Under the pieces are notes generated by a model, which did not search any database, was not told where the DNA came from, and saw nothing but the letters and a program-made list of their open reading frames with translations. From positions 265,086 to 329,085 of the forward strand of contig NZ_FPJO01000001.1 of NCBI RefSeq assembly GCF_900119365.1: 64,000 bases of DNA. The letters run 5' to 3'. The stretch comes from Streptomyces atratus. Lineage in GTDB: Bacteria > Actinomycetota > Actinomycetes > Streptomycetales > Streptomycetaceae. The position numbers and the translations under genes are program-made. Shown one piece after another: positions 17,548 through 26,234 of this stretch; the first letter of the stretch is position 1; each line of letters begins with the position of its first letter.

Positions 17548-19149
17548 GTGACCGAGCCGCACGACGGCGATTTTCCGGACGGTCTGAGCGCGGCCGAGCT
17601 GGGCATGTGGCAGGCCTTCCGGAACGGCAGCACCTACGATCTGCGCGCCCGCGACCCGGCGCAGGACGATCCGTTCGCGCCGCGCGTCTGGGGACCGGAG
17701 CGCAGTGTGGACGGGCGAGTCGTCGCCCGTCTGCTGCTCTCGGGTCCGCCGCCGCGGCCCGGCCGGGTCGCGGCGCTGAAACTCCGGGGCGTGCGGATCA
17801 CCGGGGTGCTCGATCTGGCGGGCGGGCGCGTCGCGCCGTACGTCGAGATGACCGGCTGCCGCTTCGAGAGCGAGGTGGTGCTGCCGGAGTGCCACTTCAC
17901 GACGTTGCGGATCGTCGGCTGCGCGATGCCGAGGCTGGAGGCGGCCCGGCTGCGCACCGAGGGCGATCTGCATCTGCCGCGCTGCCGGATCCCGCGCGGG
18001 ATCCGGCTCACCGACGCCCAGATCGGAACCGATCTGCTGATCAACCAGATCGAGATCGGCCCGGACCGGGGCGGGCGGGCACTGGCCGGTGACGGGCTGG
18101 CGGTCGCCCAGGACCTTCAGGCGGAGCTGATCGAGGCGCGCGGCGAGCTGAGTCTGCGCGGGGCGAAGGTCGGCGGTTCGCTGAGCCTGCGCGGCAGCCG
18201 GCTGCGGGGCAGGGAAGGGCGGCGCGCGCTGAACGCCCCGCAGCTGACCGTGGAGCGGACGCTGTACATGAGCGAGGCGTGGGTGAGCGTCGACACCGGG
18301 ATCCAGGGCACCACTCCCCCGTTCGGCATCGTCATGGCGTCGACCCCGGCGAACGGCACCCGTGCGCAGGGGTTCGAGTGCCGGGGCGGGGTGCGCCTGG
18401 ACGACGGCCGGTTCGGCGACGCGGTCGATCTGCACAAGGCGCGGTTCGTGCTGGGCCGGCACGAGGAACTGTCGCTGCGCCGGATCGTCACCCCGGAGCT
18501 GCGGTTCAACGTGGAACGGCCGGAGGAGGGCCGGGTCGTGCTGAACGGCGCGAAGGTCGTCACGCTGATCGACGTGTCGACCAGCTGGCCGGGGCCCGGC
18601 GGGCTGGCGATGGGCGGTTTCGTGTACGAGAACCTCGTCCCGTACGGGCACTTCCCGCTCTCCCGGCGCCTGGAATGGGTGGCGGCGGCGACCCCGGAGT
18701 ACGTCCCGGAGCCGTACGAGCGGCTCGCGACGGTGCTGCGCAACTGCGGGGAGGACGCGGACGCCCGGGAGGTGCTGCTGGCCAAGCAGCGGCGGCGGCG
18801 CGAGACGTTGCCGCTCGCCGCGAAGCTCTGGGGCTTCCTCCAGGACTGGACGGTGGCGTACGGCTACCGGCCGGGGCGGGCCGCGGTGTGGATGGCCCTG
18901 CTGTGGGCGGCGGGGGCGCTGGCCTTCTCCCAGCACGTCCCGGCGGCGATCAAACAGGACGAGCATCCGCAGTGGAACCCGGCGCTGTACGCGCTGGACC
19001 TGCTGATCCCGGTGATCAATCTGGGCCAGGACGGCTACTGGCGGATGGAGGGCGGCTGGCAGTGGGCGGCGGCGATGCTCGTCCTGCTGGGCTGGATACT
19101 CGCGACGACCGTCGCGGCGGGGGCCTCGCGGCTGCTGCGCCGGGGCTGA
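17548..19149 (+). CDS. Beta-helix protein with C-terminal membrane segments
   Basis: About 533 aa. The central 300 residues are short repeats of the type ALKLRGVRITGVLDLAGG, ARLRTEGDLHLPRCRI, GAKVGGSLSLRGSRLRG, with hydrophobic residues every five positions, which suggests a right-handed parallel beta-helix related to pentapeptide-repeat proteins. The C-terminus has a juxtamembrane basic stretch (LLAKQRRRRETLPLAAKL) and membrane segments AAVWMALLWAAGALAF and WAAAMLVLLGWILATTVAA. Homologues are often labelled oxidoreductase, but I see no dinucleotide-binding motif. Start GTG 17548 (VTEPHDGDF), preceded by GGAAGGGG; longer in-frame starts exist. Function unknown, probably a cytoplasmic scaffold on the membrane. 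Confidence 0.75.
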   Translation: MTEPHDGDFPDGLSAAELGMWQAFRNGSTYDLRARDPAQDDPFAPRVWGPERSVDGRVVARLLLSGPPPRPGRVAALKLRGVRITGVLDLAGGRVAPYVEMTGCRFESEVVLPECHFTTLRIVGCAMPRLEAARLRTEGDLHLPRCRIPRGIRLTDAQIGTDLLINQIEIGPDRGGRALAGDGLAVAQDLQAELIEARGELSLRGAKVGGSLSLRGSRLRGREGRRALNAPQLTVERTLYMSEAWVSVDTGIQGTTPPFGIVMASTPANGTRAQGFECRGGVRLDDGRFGDAVDLHKARFVLGRHEELSLRRIVTPELRFNVERPEEGRVVLNGAKVVTLIDVSTSWPGPGGLAMGGFVYENLVPYGHFPLSRRLEWVAAATPEYVPEPYERLATVLRNCGEDADAREVLLAKQRRRRETLPLAAKLWGFLQDWTVAYGYRPGRAAVWMALLWAAGALAFSQHVPAAIKQDEHPQWNPALYALDLLIPVINLGQDGYWRMEGGWQWAAAMLVLLGWILATTVAAGASRLLRRG

Positions 19150-19159
19150 CGCGAAATCC

Positions 19160-19202
19160 GGCCACGGCCGGCCGGGCGACGGCCGCCCGACCGCTCGTGG
19201 CC
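19160..19202 (+). terminator. Composite hairpin after the beta-helix gene
   Basis: Outer arms ggccacg (19160-19166) and cgtggcc (19196-19202) enclose inner arms cgggcg (19173-19178) and cgcccg (19184-19189). It begins 10 bp after the stop codon. The following DNA to about 19429 is AT-richer and noncoding. Confidence 0.5.
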
Positions 19203-19429
19203 CCGCTGCCGAGCGGGCGGCGCGGCGCCCGCAGGCCGTGGTCGAACGGTCGCCCGAGCCGCGTCCGAACTACCGGAAGTCATCGGCCGGAACAACAGGA
19301 ACAAGCCAGATTCCGCACTTTCCTTTACTTCTTCTTGACTCGGTCCGATACAACCCATTCACTCGGCACCAAAGCTTCACAGCGAGCCTCTGGCGCCGTC
19401 CCGACCAGCGCTTTTCAATGGTCTGCACC

Positions 19430-20455
19430 ATGCCAATCCTTCGTGCCCTGTTCCGTGCCGCGTGCACGTTCCGGCGCCCCGCACAGGGCTCCGCCGGACT
19501 GCCCGCGGACGACGAGGTGCTGCTCGACGCCCCCGACGAGCGGCTCTCCCCGGCCCTCGTCGCCGCCGCCCTCGGGGAGTACGGACCGGCCGCGAAACTC
19601 CTCGCCACCACCCGGGACGGTGCCGAGTGGGAGAACCGCGACCGCTACCTCGGCCGGCTCGTCACGTTCGCCCGCAGCCGCGACGGCTGGCTGACCGACT
19701 GGCTCGCCGCCGCCCCGCACGACCCGGACGCGCTGCTCGTCAAGGCCCAGCTGGCGGTCCGCCGGGCCTGGGAGTCGCCCGCCCGGGCCGAGCAGCTGCG
19801 CGAGGTGGGACCGTTGATCACGGCGGCGGCCGAGAGCGATCCGCGCGACCCGGTGCCCTGGCGCCTCGCGCTCGACCACGCGCGCGGCACCCACGCCACG
19901 CACACCATGTTCGAGGCGCTGTGGGAGCAGGCCATACGGCGTTCCCCGCACCACTACGGCTGCCATGTCGCGGCACTGCGGTACCTCTCCGCGGCCTGGT
20001 ACGGCTCGCACCGCGAGTGCTTCGACTTCGCCGAGCGGGCCGCCGAGGACTCGCTGCCCAGCTCGCTGGTGCAGGCGCTGCCGTTGCGGGCCGCCTTCGC
20101 CCTGCTGATCGAGGGGCCCGGCGCCCGGACCACCTCGGTGCAGGAGGAACGGATCGACGCGGCGGCGGATCTGGCCATCGCACTGTCCGCCACGTTCGCG
20201 CCGGGCGACCCCTGGCCCGCCGAGGTCCGCAACCTGCTGGCGTTCGTGCTGGTCACCCGGGGCCGCTGGGACGAGGCGCTGGAACAGTTCCGGCGGATCG
20301 GGCACCACGCGACGTCGTTCCCGTGGTCGTCGGTCTCCGAGGATCCGCTCGGCCGGTTCCTGGAGACGCGGGACGACACGCGGCTCCGGGCGGCCTGTGC
20401 GACACCGATCCCGGGACGGGCCGACCGGAGCGGGCCCGGCGGCCATTACGCTTGA
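19430..20455 (+). CDS. Uncharacterised helical-repeat protein (DUF4034-like)
   Basis: About 341 aa, cytoplasmic, helical, with TPR-like stretches (WYGSHRECFDFAERAAED, VLVTRGRWDEALEQFRRIGHH). Pattern resembles uncharacterised DUF4034-type actinobacterial proteins; this is a weak match from memory. Start ATG 19430 (MPILRALFRAACTF) or ATG 19418 (MVCT); the DNA before these is AT-rich and lacks coding bias, so the longer frame from 19238 is rejected. No clear ribosome-binding site at either. Followed after 5 nt by the LON-domain gene, so probably co-transcribed. Confidence 0.65.
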   Translation: MPILRALFRAACTFRRPAQGSAGLPADDEVLLDAPDERLSPALVAAALGEYGPAAKLLATTRDGAEWENRDRYLGRLVTFARSRDGWLTDWLAAAPHDPDALLVKAQLAVRRAWESPARAEQLREVGPLITAAAESDPRDPVPWRLALDHARGTHATHTMFEALWEQAIRRSPHHYGCHVAALRYLSAAWYGSHRECFDFAERAAEDSLPSSLVQALPLRAAFALLIEGPGARTTSVQEERIDAAADLAIALSATFAPGDPWPAEVRNLLAFVLVTRGRWDEALEQFRRIGHHATSFPWSSVSEDPLGRFLETRDDTRLRAACATPIPGRADRSGPGGHYA

Positions 20456-20460
20456 CCGTT

Positions 20461-21204
20461 GTGACCACCGCTCGCCTGCCTCTGTTCCCGCTGAACGCGG
20501 TGCTGTTCCCCGGCCTCGTGCTGCCGCTGAACGTCTTCGAGGAGCGTTATCGCGCCATGATGCGCGAGCTCCTGAAGACCGACCAGGACGAACCCCGCCG
20601 CTTCGCCGTGGTCGCGATCCGCGACGGCCGCGAAACCGCCCCGCCGGGTACCGGAATGCCGGACGCGGTGAACGTCCCCGCCGAGCGCGGCCCCGCCGAC
20701 GGCTTCGGCCCCGACCCGGTCCAGACCTTCCACCGGGTCGGCTGCATCGCCGACGCGGCGAAGATCCGGGAACGGCCGGACGGCAGCTTCGAGGTCCTGG
20801 CGACCGGCACCACCCGGGTCAGGCTGCTCTCCGTCGACGCGAGCGGCCCCTTTCTGACGGCCGAGCTCGAAGAGCTGGACGAGGGGCCCGGCGAGGAGGC
20901 GGGGGCGCTCGCCGAGGGCGTGCTGCGGGCCTTCCGCAACTACCAGAAGCGACTGGCCGGGGCGAGCGAACGGTCCCTGACCACCGGCGCGGACCTGCCC
21001 GACGACCCCGCCGTCGTCTCCTACCTGGTCGCGGCGGCGGCCGTGCTCGACGTACCGACCAAGCAACGGCTGCTCCAGGCGCCCGACACCGCGACCCGGC
21101 TGCGCGAGGAACTGACGCTGCTGCGCTCCGAGACCGCCGTCATCCGTCATCTGCCGTCGCTGCCCGCGGTGGACCTGACCCGCGCCCCGACCCACCCCAA
21201 CTGA
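20461..21204 (+). CDS. LON substrate-binding-domain protein
   Basis: 247 aa, start GTG 20461 (VTTARLPLFPLNAVLFPGLVLPLNVFEERY). The typical N-terminal LON domain opening (LPLFPLN...LFPG..LPL.VFE.RY) spans about residues 5-200, with the HRVGCIA.. and LLSVD strands. No AAA or protease domain follows, so it is a stand-alone LON-domain protein. Such proteins may bind unfolded substrates or act as adaptors; role unproven. No ribosome-binding site; probably reinitiates after the upstream stop 5 nt away. Confidence 0.85.
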   Translation: MTTARLPLFPLNAVLFPGLVLPLNVFEERYRAMMRELLKTDQDEPRRFAVVAIRDGRETAPPGTGMPDAVNVPAERGPADGFGPDPVQTFHRVGCIADAAKIRERPDGSFEVLATGTTRVRLLSVDASGPFLTAELEELDEGPGEEAGALAEGVLRAFRNYQKRLAGASERSLTTGADLPDDPAVVSYLVAAAAVLDVPTKQRLLQAPDTATRLREELTLLRSETAVIRHLPSLPAVDLTRAPTHPN

Positions 21205-21234
21205 TCCGACCGACCGATCGAGGACCGTTCCCCC

Positions 21235-21738
21235 GTGGCGAAGAAGCCGAAGAAGCAGCAACAGTCCGGCGGCACCCCGGCCACGGTCGCACTGTCCGCG
21301 TCCGGCACGGCGTTCACCGTCCACTCCTACGACCACGACCCGGCATCCCCCTCCTACGGCGAGGAGGCGGCCCAGGCGCTGGGCGTCTCCCCCGACCGGG
21401 TCTTCAAGACCCTGGTGGCGGACGTCGACGGCACCCTGACCGTGGCGGTCGTCCCGGTGGCCGGCACCCTGGACCTCAAGGCCCTGGCCTCCGCGGTGGG
21501 CGGCAAGCGGGCCACCATGGCCGACCCGGCGGCCGCCGAACGCACCACCGGCTACGTACGGGGCGGCATCTCCCCCCTGGGCCAGCGGAAGCGGCTGCCT
21601 ACGGTGCTGGACGCGTCGGCGCAGTCCCACACAACGATCTGCGTCTCGGCGGGCCGCCGCGGCCTGGAGGTCGAACTCTCCCCCGCGGACCTGGCGTCAC
21701 TGGCGGGCGCGGTGTTCGCGGAGATCGGCCGGGGATAG
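21235..21738 (+). CDS. ybaK: YbaK-type Cys-tRNA(Pro) deacylase
   Basis: 167 aa, start GTG 21235 with AGGACC upstream. YbaK/EbsC fold: EEAAQALGVSPDRVFKTLVADVDG with catalytic Lys58, YVRGGISPLGQRKRLPTVLD, and the C-terminal GRRGLEVELSPADL. Hydrolyses Cys mischarged onto tRNA-Pro. The Lys/Gln-rich N-terminus (MAKKPKKQQQSGG) is an extension found in actinobacterial members. Confidence 0.9.
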   Translation: MAKKPKKQQQSGGTPATVALSASGTAFTVHSYDHDPASPSYGEEAAQALGVSPDRVFKTLVADVDGTLTVAVVPVAGTLDLKALASAVGGKRATMADPAAAERTTGYVRGGISPLGQRKRLPTVLDASAQSHTTICVSAGRRGLEVELSPADLASLAGAVFAEIGRG

Positions 21739-21745
21739 CGAGCTC

Positions 21746-21840
21746 TGAGCCCGTCCGGCACCTCTCAGGCCACCCCGGGCACAACTGAGCCCGTCCGGCA
21801 CCTCTCAGGCCACCCCGGCACAACTGAGCCCGTCCGGCGA
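21746..21840. repeat. Tandem 39-40 bp intergenic repeat
   Basis: Two near-identical copies of a unit opening tgagcccgtccggcacctct (21746-21785, 40 bp; 21786-21824, 39 bp, one g fewer). A third partial copy starts at 21825 (tgagcccgtccggc) and runs into the dispersed repeat. Noncoding region between ybaK and the next convergent gene. Confidence 0.9.
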
Positions 21841-21914
21841 TTGAGGACCGGGGTCCGGGGCAGAGCCCCGGTTCCGGGAAGGGGCGGGCAGGGGACGAGC
21901 CCCGCGCAGCGGCC
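21825..21914. repeat. Dispersed intergenic repeat, copy A
   Basis: Contains the blocks ccggcgattgagga, ggggcagagcccc (small hairpin), tccgggaaggggcggg and agccccgcgc in this order. The same blocks in the same order and orientation recur at 47458-47540. Noncoding, between convergent genes. Confidence 0.85.
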
Positions 21915-21930
21915 GGCCCCACCCGCACGA

Positions 21931-22635
21931 CTACGACTGCGCCGGCGGCACCGACGCCCCGCCCCCGGGCGCCCCAGGCGCACCCGGAAACACCACCCAC
22001 TCCGGCTCCGGATCCCGCGGCCCGAACAACGCGGTCAACCCGAGATGCACCGCCATTGCCCCCAGCGGCCACGCCAGCAACGCCCCCTTCGCCCGCAGCT
22101 GGAGCGGCGCGTCGAAGACCACACCCTTGCCGACCGCCCGCGCGTGCGCGACCACGTCCTGGGTCGGCCCGAGCCACACACCCAGCCGCCAGGCCAGCAG
22201 CGAACCGAGCAGCCCGCCCAGCGCGAGCCCCACCACCAGGGCGATCCCGCCGCGCCGCTGGAACCAGAAGACCAGCGCCGCGGAGACCGCTCCGAAGGCC
22301 AGGCCCAGCAGCACGAACGTACCGTCGGCGCCGATCGCCTCCTCGCCCTCGCTGTCGTTCAGGAAGACGGCGGTGCTGTCGGAGATCAGCGGGACCTCCG
22401 GCGCCAGCCACAGCCAGAGCAGCCCGAGCGCGACACCGGAGACGGCGACGAGCAGGGCGATGACCGCGGCCCGCCGCAGCTCCGGCGCGAGAGCCTTCTC
22501 CTCGGGTGCTCCCGGCAGCCCTTTCGGCTGGTGCGCACCGATCAGGTGGGAGCCCCCCGGGCCACCCCAGTTCGGGGGGGTCTGCCAGGGATCGTTGGAC
22601 GAGGGCTGGTGAGGCGGTGTCAGAGGTGCGGTCAC
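21931..22635 (-). CDS. Uncharacterised membrane protein (DUF2567-like)
   Basis: About 234 aa, start GTG 22635 (VTAPLTPPHQPSSND). Pro-rich cytoplasmic N-terminus (1-45), then four membrane segments: AAVIALLVAVSGVALGLLWLWLAPE, FVLLGLAFGAVSAALVFWF, GIALVVGLALGGLLGSLLAW and LAWPLGAMAVHLGLTALFG, with a long external loop after the first. Tail is Pro/Gly-rich. DUF2567-like from layout only. Lies downstream of the ABC exporter pair on the same strand, 34 bp after the permease stop; may be co-transcribed. Confidence 0.68.
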   Translation of the reverse strand: MTAPLTPPHQPSSNDPWQTPPNWGGPGGSHLIGAHQPKGLPGAPEEKALAPELRRAAVIALLVAVSGVALGLLWLWLAPEVPLISDSTAVFLNDSEGEEAIGADGTFVLLGLAFGAVSAALVFWFQRRGGIALVVGLALGGLLGSLLAWRLGVWLGPTQDVVAHARAVGKGVVFDAPLQLRAKGALLAWPLGAMAVHLGLTALFGPRDPEPEWVVFPGAPGAPGGGASVPPAQS

Positions 22636-22669
22636 CGTGCCATCGTGCCAGGCGCCCCCGCGCCGCGCC

Positions 22670-23530
22670 TCACCGGACCGCTGCCCTGCGGTACGCCCAG
22701 GTCGCCACGGCCAGCGAGAGGACGCCGACGACGGCACAGACGGCGAGGTCCAGTGCGACGACCGCCCAGTCCGGGTCGGCGTCGAAGGACCGCGAGAGCG
22801 CCTCGACACCGTAGGTCGAGGGCAGCAGATCGCGCGCCCAGCCCACCGGCGCGGGCAGCCGGTCGGCCGGGAGCACACCGAGCAGCAGCGCCGCCGACAT
22901 GCCCAGCTGGCCGAGCAGCGTGGCCAGCTCCTGCCGGGGCGCGAGCAGCCCCAGCGCCGCGCCCAGCCCGGAGAGCGCCGCCCCGGAGAGCGGGATGACG
23001 GCTACGAGCACCCACAGATGCGTCAGCGGCAGCCCGAACAGCACACTGCCGGCCACGGCCGTGACGATCGTGCCGGGCACGGTGAAGGAGGCGTACGCCC
23101 CGGCCGCGCCGAGCACCACCGCGGCGGGCGGCACCGGCAGGGTGGCGTAGTGGTCGAGCCCGCCGCCGGCTCGCAGCTGCCCGAAGTACTGGGCGAGGAG
23201 ATTGAGCGCCACGAAGGCCACGACGAGGACGCTGGAGCCGGCCACGACGGCCCGCGCCTCGGAGCCGCCGTCGACGACCCCGCGCATCAGCACCATGATC
23301 CCGACGGACTGGAACGTCGCGACGAAGAGCAGCGGAATACGGGCGACCCTGGCCCTGGAGAGCTGGGCGCGGTAGACGGCCGCGAGCGCGGGGAACAGCC
23401 GGGCCCGCGGCGCGAGCGGCGCGGGCGGCGCCCCCTCGTCGACAGAGCCGTCTCCGGAGGGACTGGCCCGGCCGTCCTCCGCCGCCCGGACGGGTCCGGT
23501 CACCGCGTGCGCGGGAACGATGCTCGTCAC
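22670..23530 (-). CDS. ABC-2 type transporter permease
   Basis: 286 aa with six membrane segments, the second pair around VVAGSSVLVVAFVALNLLAQYFG. The typical ABC-2 end is seen in ARDLLPSTYGVEALSRSF. The N-terminus is a 45-residue polar cytoplasmic stretch. Start GTG 23530 (VTSIVPAHAV) with AGGAG 10 nt upstream. Works with the ATPase encoded just upstream (67-bp gap). DrrB-like drug or lipid exporters share this layout; substrate unknown. Confidence 0.85.
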   Translation of the reverse strand: MTSIVPAHAVTGPVRAAEDGRASPSGDGSVDEGAPPAPLAPRARLFPALAAVYRAQLSRARVARIPLLFVATFQSVGIMVLMRGVVDGGSEARAVVAGSSVLVVAFVALNLLAQYFGQLRAGGGLDHYATLPVPPAAVVLGAAGAYASFTVPGTIVTAVAGSVLFGLPLTHLWVLVAVIPLSGAALSGLGAALGLLAPRQELATLLGQLGMSAALLLGVLPADRLPAPVGWARDLLPSTYGVEALSRSFDADPDWAVVALDLAVCAVVGVLSLAVATWAYRRAAVR

Positions 23531-23597
23531 CTGACGCTGCTCCTGTTCGCTCCCTGCCCGGCCGCGTACCCGCACCCGGTCGTCCCGCTCACCGCGG

Positions 23598-24614
23598 TCA
23601 TGACTTCACCAGTCCCTTGGTCGCGTCCCCGCCGAGCGCGAGATAGACGTCCTCCAGGCTGGGCGTCGCCAGCGTGAAGTCGTCGAGGGCGGCGAAGGCC
23701 GCGCCGCCGGTCACCGCGGCGACCGCCGCCCGTGCCTCGTCGGGGCCGAGGCGCAGCACCCAGCGCCGCCCGGACTCCTGGGCCGAGGCGCGCAGCGCGG
23801 CCACCTCGGGTACGTCCAGGGGCGCCCGTTCACGCCACACCAGCTCGACCCGGACCTCGCCCGCGACGCGCTCCTTGAGCCCGGCCGGCGTGTCGCAGGC
23901 GATGACCCTGCCGCGTTCGATCACGGCGACCCGGTCGAGGACCGTCTCGGCCTCGATGACGTTGTGGGTGACGAGCAGCACCGTCGTGCCGCGCTCGGCC
24001 CGGCGCCGGTCCACGGCGGCCCAGACGGCGCGCCGCGCGACGGGGTCCATGCCGGTCGTCGGCTCGTCCAGCATCAGCAGCGGCCGCTCGCCGACCAGCG
24101 CGGCCGCGAAGCAGGCGAGCCGCCGCTGTCCCCCGGAGAGCTTCTTCAGCGGGCGCCCCGCGATCTCGGTGAGGCCGAGTTCGTCGAGCACGGCGTCGCG
24201 CTCGGCGCGGGCGTCCGCCGCCGTGAGGCCGCGAAGCCGTCCGGTGGTCTCGGCGGCGAGCGAGACGGTCAGCTCGTCGAGGGCGGTGGACTCCTGCCCG
24301 AGGTAGCCGATCAGCCGGGAGGCCCGCTCCGGGTGGCGTACGAGGTCGTGGCCCAGCACGGTGACGCTGCCGGAGTCGGGGCGCATCAGCCCGGTGAGCT
24401 GCCGTACCAGGGTGGACTTTCCGGCGCCGTTGGGGCCGAGGAGTCCGAAGATCTCGCCGCGCCGCACGTCCAGGCAGATCCCGTCGGTGGCGCGCACCTC
24501 GGGTGTGGCGGGTGCACCGCGGCGGCCGCGGGCGGCGGGATAGGTCCTGACCAGATCACGCACCGCGCACACGGTCCCGGTAGCCGGCTGCGCCAGTGCT
24601 GTGCCCGTACTCAC
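23598..24614 (-). CDS. ABC transporter ATP-binding protein, DrrA-like
   Basis: 338 aa. Walker A GLLGPNGAGKST (58-68 region), Q-loop YLGQESTALDELTV, signature LKKLSGGQRRL, Walker B PLLMLDEPTTGMDP, H-loop LLVTHNVIE. The 100-residue C-terminal part (DTPAGLKERVAGEVRVEL, PSLEDVYLALGG) is the DrrA/NodI-type extension used for exporter regulation. Start GTG 24614 (VSTGTALAQP). Pairs with the ABC-2 permease downstream. Confidence 0.92.
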   Translation of the reverse strand: MSTGTALAQPATGTVCAVRDLVRTYPAARGRRGAPATPEVRATDGICLDVRRGEIFGLLGPNGAGKSTLVRQLTGLMRPDSGSVTVLGHDLVRHPERASRLIGYLGQESTALDELTVSLAAETTGRLRGLTAADARAERDAVLDELGLTEIAGRPLKKLSGGQRRLACFAAALVGERPLLMLDEPTTGMDPVARRAVWAAVDRRRAERGTTVLLVTHNVIEAETVLDRVAVIERGRVIACDTPAGLKERVAGEVRVELVWRERAPLDVPEVAALRASAQESGRRWVLRLGPDEARAAVAAVTGGAAFAALDDFTLATPSLEDVYLALGGDATKGLVKS

Positions 24615-24726
24615 GAGGTACGAGGGTACGGGGTCGGATGCCCCGTATTGCGCCCGGGGCCACACCGGCCGGGCTCTGCCGGGTCGATCGGCGACCGGGT
24701 CGCCCGCCCGCGGCCGCGCCCGGCGG

Positions 24727-26001
24727 TCAGCCGGCGGAAGGGGGCGTCCGCTCCGCCGCGGGGGTGTGTTCGGCCGCGGCGCGTACATCGATCTCCCGCC
24801 AGAATCCCGCCCGGATCGCGTAGCGGTCGTGCTCGTCGATCTGGTCGTCCTTGTGGGCGAGCAGGCCGAACCGTGCCGCGTAACGCAGCAGTTCGCCGTC
24901 GATGCGGTGCGGGATGCGCGGATACATGGTCGACAGCTTCTGCAGATGGACGGTCTCCGGAAGCCGCTCCATCCAGCGACGGGCGAAGACCTGGCCCACC
25001 TCGAAGGGGTCGCCGCCGACGGTGGTGATGTCCTCCTCGCGGTCCGCCCAGCGCTGCTCGGCGCTGGTGAGCTGGGCCAGCGTGGGCAGGGAGGCGGTCT
25101 CGGCGGGCTCGCCCAGCGGTCCGCCGCGGTCCGTCCAGCTCTTGTCGGAGGACCAGCGCAGGGTCGCGCCGGCCGGCGAGGGCTGCGGGAGGTGCCGGTC
25201 GGGCTGGGCGCCGGGGCCGCGCAGGCTGCCTGCCAGGTCCTTGGGGGTGGGGACGCCCTTGCCGGCGTGCGCGGGGCGGTCGGTGGCGGCGCTCTGCTCG
25301 GGCGACGGGGCCGCGCCGTCGGCGGCGGCTGCCGACCGGGCCTCGGAGGCCCGCTCGGCGGAGGCGGCGAGGGCGGCCTCGGGCAGCGGCGCGGAGAGGA
25401 TCGCGGCGATCTCCGGGCGGGGCGCGGGCGGCGGGGCGCAGATGCCGCCGGTCTCCTTGGGCTGTACCGCCTGGGTGATCCAGGCCCGGTCGAGCACCCT
25501 TCGTTCGTCGGCCTCGGCCACCAGGTCCTCGGACTGGTTGTAGTCGCCGTCGGCGGCCTGGACGGCCCACAGGTGGACGGCGACGCCGTGTTCCTTGGCG
25601 GACATCAGACCGGGCAGCAGGTCACCGTCGCCGGTCACCAGCACCACGTCGGAGCAGGCCCGGTTCCTGGCGAGTTCGGTGAGCTCGGCGTGCATCGCGG
25701 CGTCGACGCCCTTCTGCGCCCAGCGCCCGTCGCTGCGGGTCAGGGCGCCGAGCCGGACGGTCACCCGGGGCATCACGCGCAGTCTGCGGTGCTCGGGCTG
25801 GGGCACGCGGTCGGGGGCGCCGTCGAACCAGTAGATCCGCAGCAGCGGCTGCTGCGTATCGGCCTCGGCGCGCTCACGCAGGCCCCGGATGAGGGCCGCG
25901 TGGTCGACCGTGATGCGGGAACGGGCGGGCTCCCCGGCCAGCAGGCTCGCCGCTGCGCCCAGCAGGTACCCGGCGTCCACCAGAACGACGCAACGGTCCA
26001 C
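24727..26001 (-). CDS. NYN/PIN-like domain protein
   Basis: About 424 aa. N-terminal NYN (LabA/YacP-related PIN fold) domain: DRCVVLVDAGYLLGAAASLL, RIYWFDGAPDR, KGVDAAMHAELTELARNRACSDVVLVTGDGDLLPGLMSAKEHGVAVHLW; the Asp residues of VDAGY, KGVDAAM and TGDGDL form the expected metal site. Then an Ala/Pro-rich linker (about 220-300) and a C-terminal winged-helix-like region (LSTMYPRIPHRIDGELLRYAARFGLL). Probably an RNase or RNA-binding protein. Start GTG 26001 is preferred (GAGGG 8-10 nt upstream); GTG 26010 is also in frame. Confidence 0.82.
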   Translation of the reverse strand: MDRCVVLVDAGYLLGAAASLLAGEPARSRITVDHAALIRGLRERAEADTQQPLLRIYWFDGAPDRVPQPEHRRLRVMPRVTVRLGALTRSDGRWAQKGVDAAMHAELTELARNRACSDVVLVTGDGDLLPGLMSAKEHGVAVHLWAVQAADGDYNQSEDLVAEADERRVLDRAWITQAVQPKETGGICAPPPAPRPEIAAILSAPLPEAALAASAERASEARSAAAADGAAPSPEQSAATDRPAHAGKGVPTPKDLAGSLRGPGAQPDRHLPQPSPAGATLRWSSDKSWTDRGGPLGEPAETASLPTLAQLTSAEQRWADREEDITTVGGDPFEVGQVFARRWMERLPETVHLQKLSTMYPRIPHRIDGELLRYAARFGLLAHKDDQIDEHDRYAIRAGFWREIDVRAAAEHTPAAERTPPSAG

Positions 26002-26234
26002 GCGATCCACCCTCTTCCGGAAGTTCGGGTGCGGTCTTTGCCAAGGGTTTCCTTCGAGTCTGCCCGACCGCGCAGGGGTTGACGTCCGGAACTCGATCAT
26101 CGGCGTGGCGGATCGGGAAAACGACGCACCCCACCCCTTCACTACGCACGGTAATGATCCAAAATGCACGGTTTACCCCGCTATGTGAATCTGAACGCGG
26201 TCCTGGCCCCGAGAGTCCCCATAGGAGGAACACC

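Noticed and set aside
19238..19417. N-terminal extension of the helical-repeat protein
   Set aside because: This stretch is AT-rich, lacks coding bias, and the family start appears near 19418-19430.
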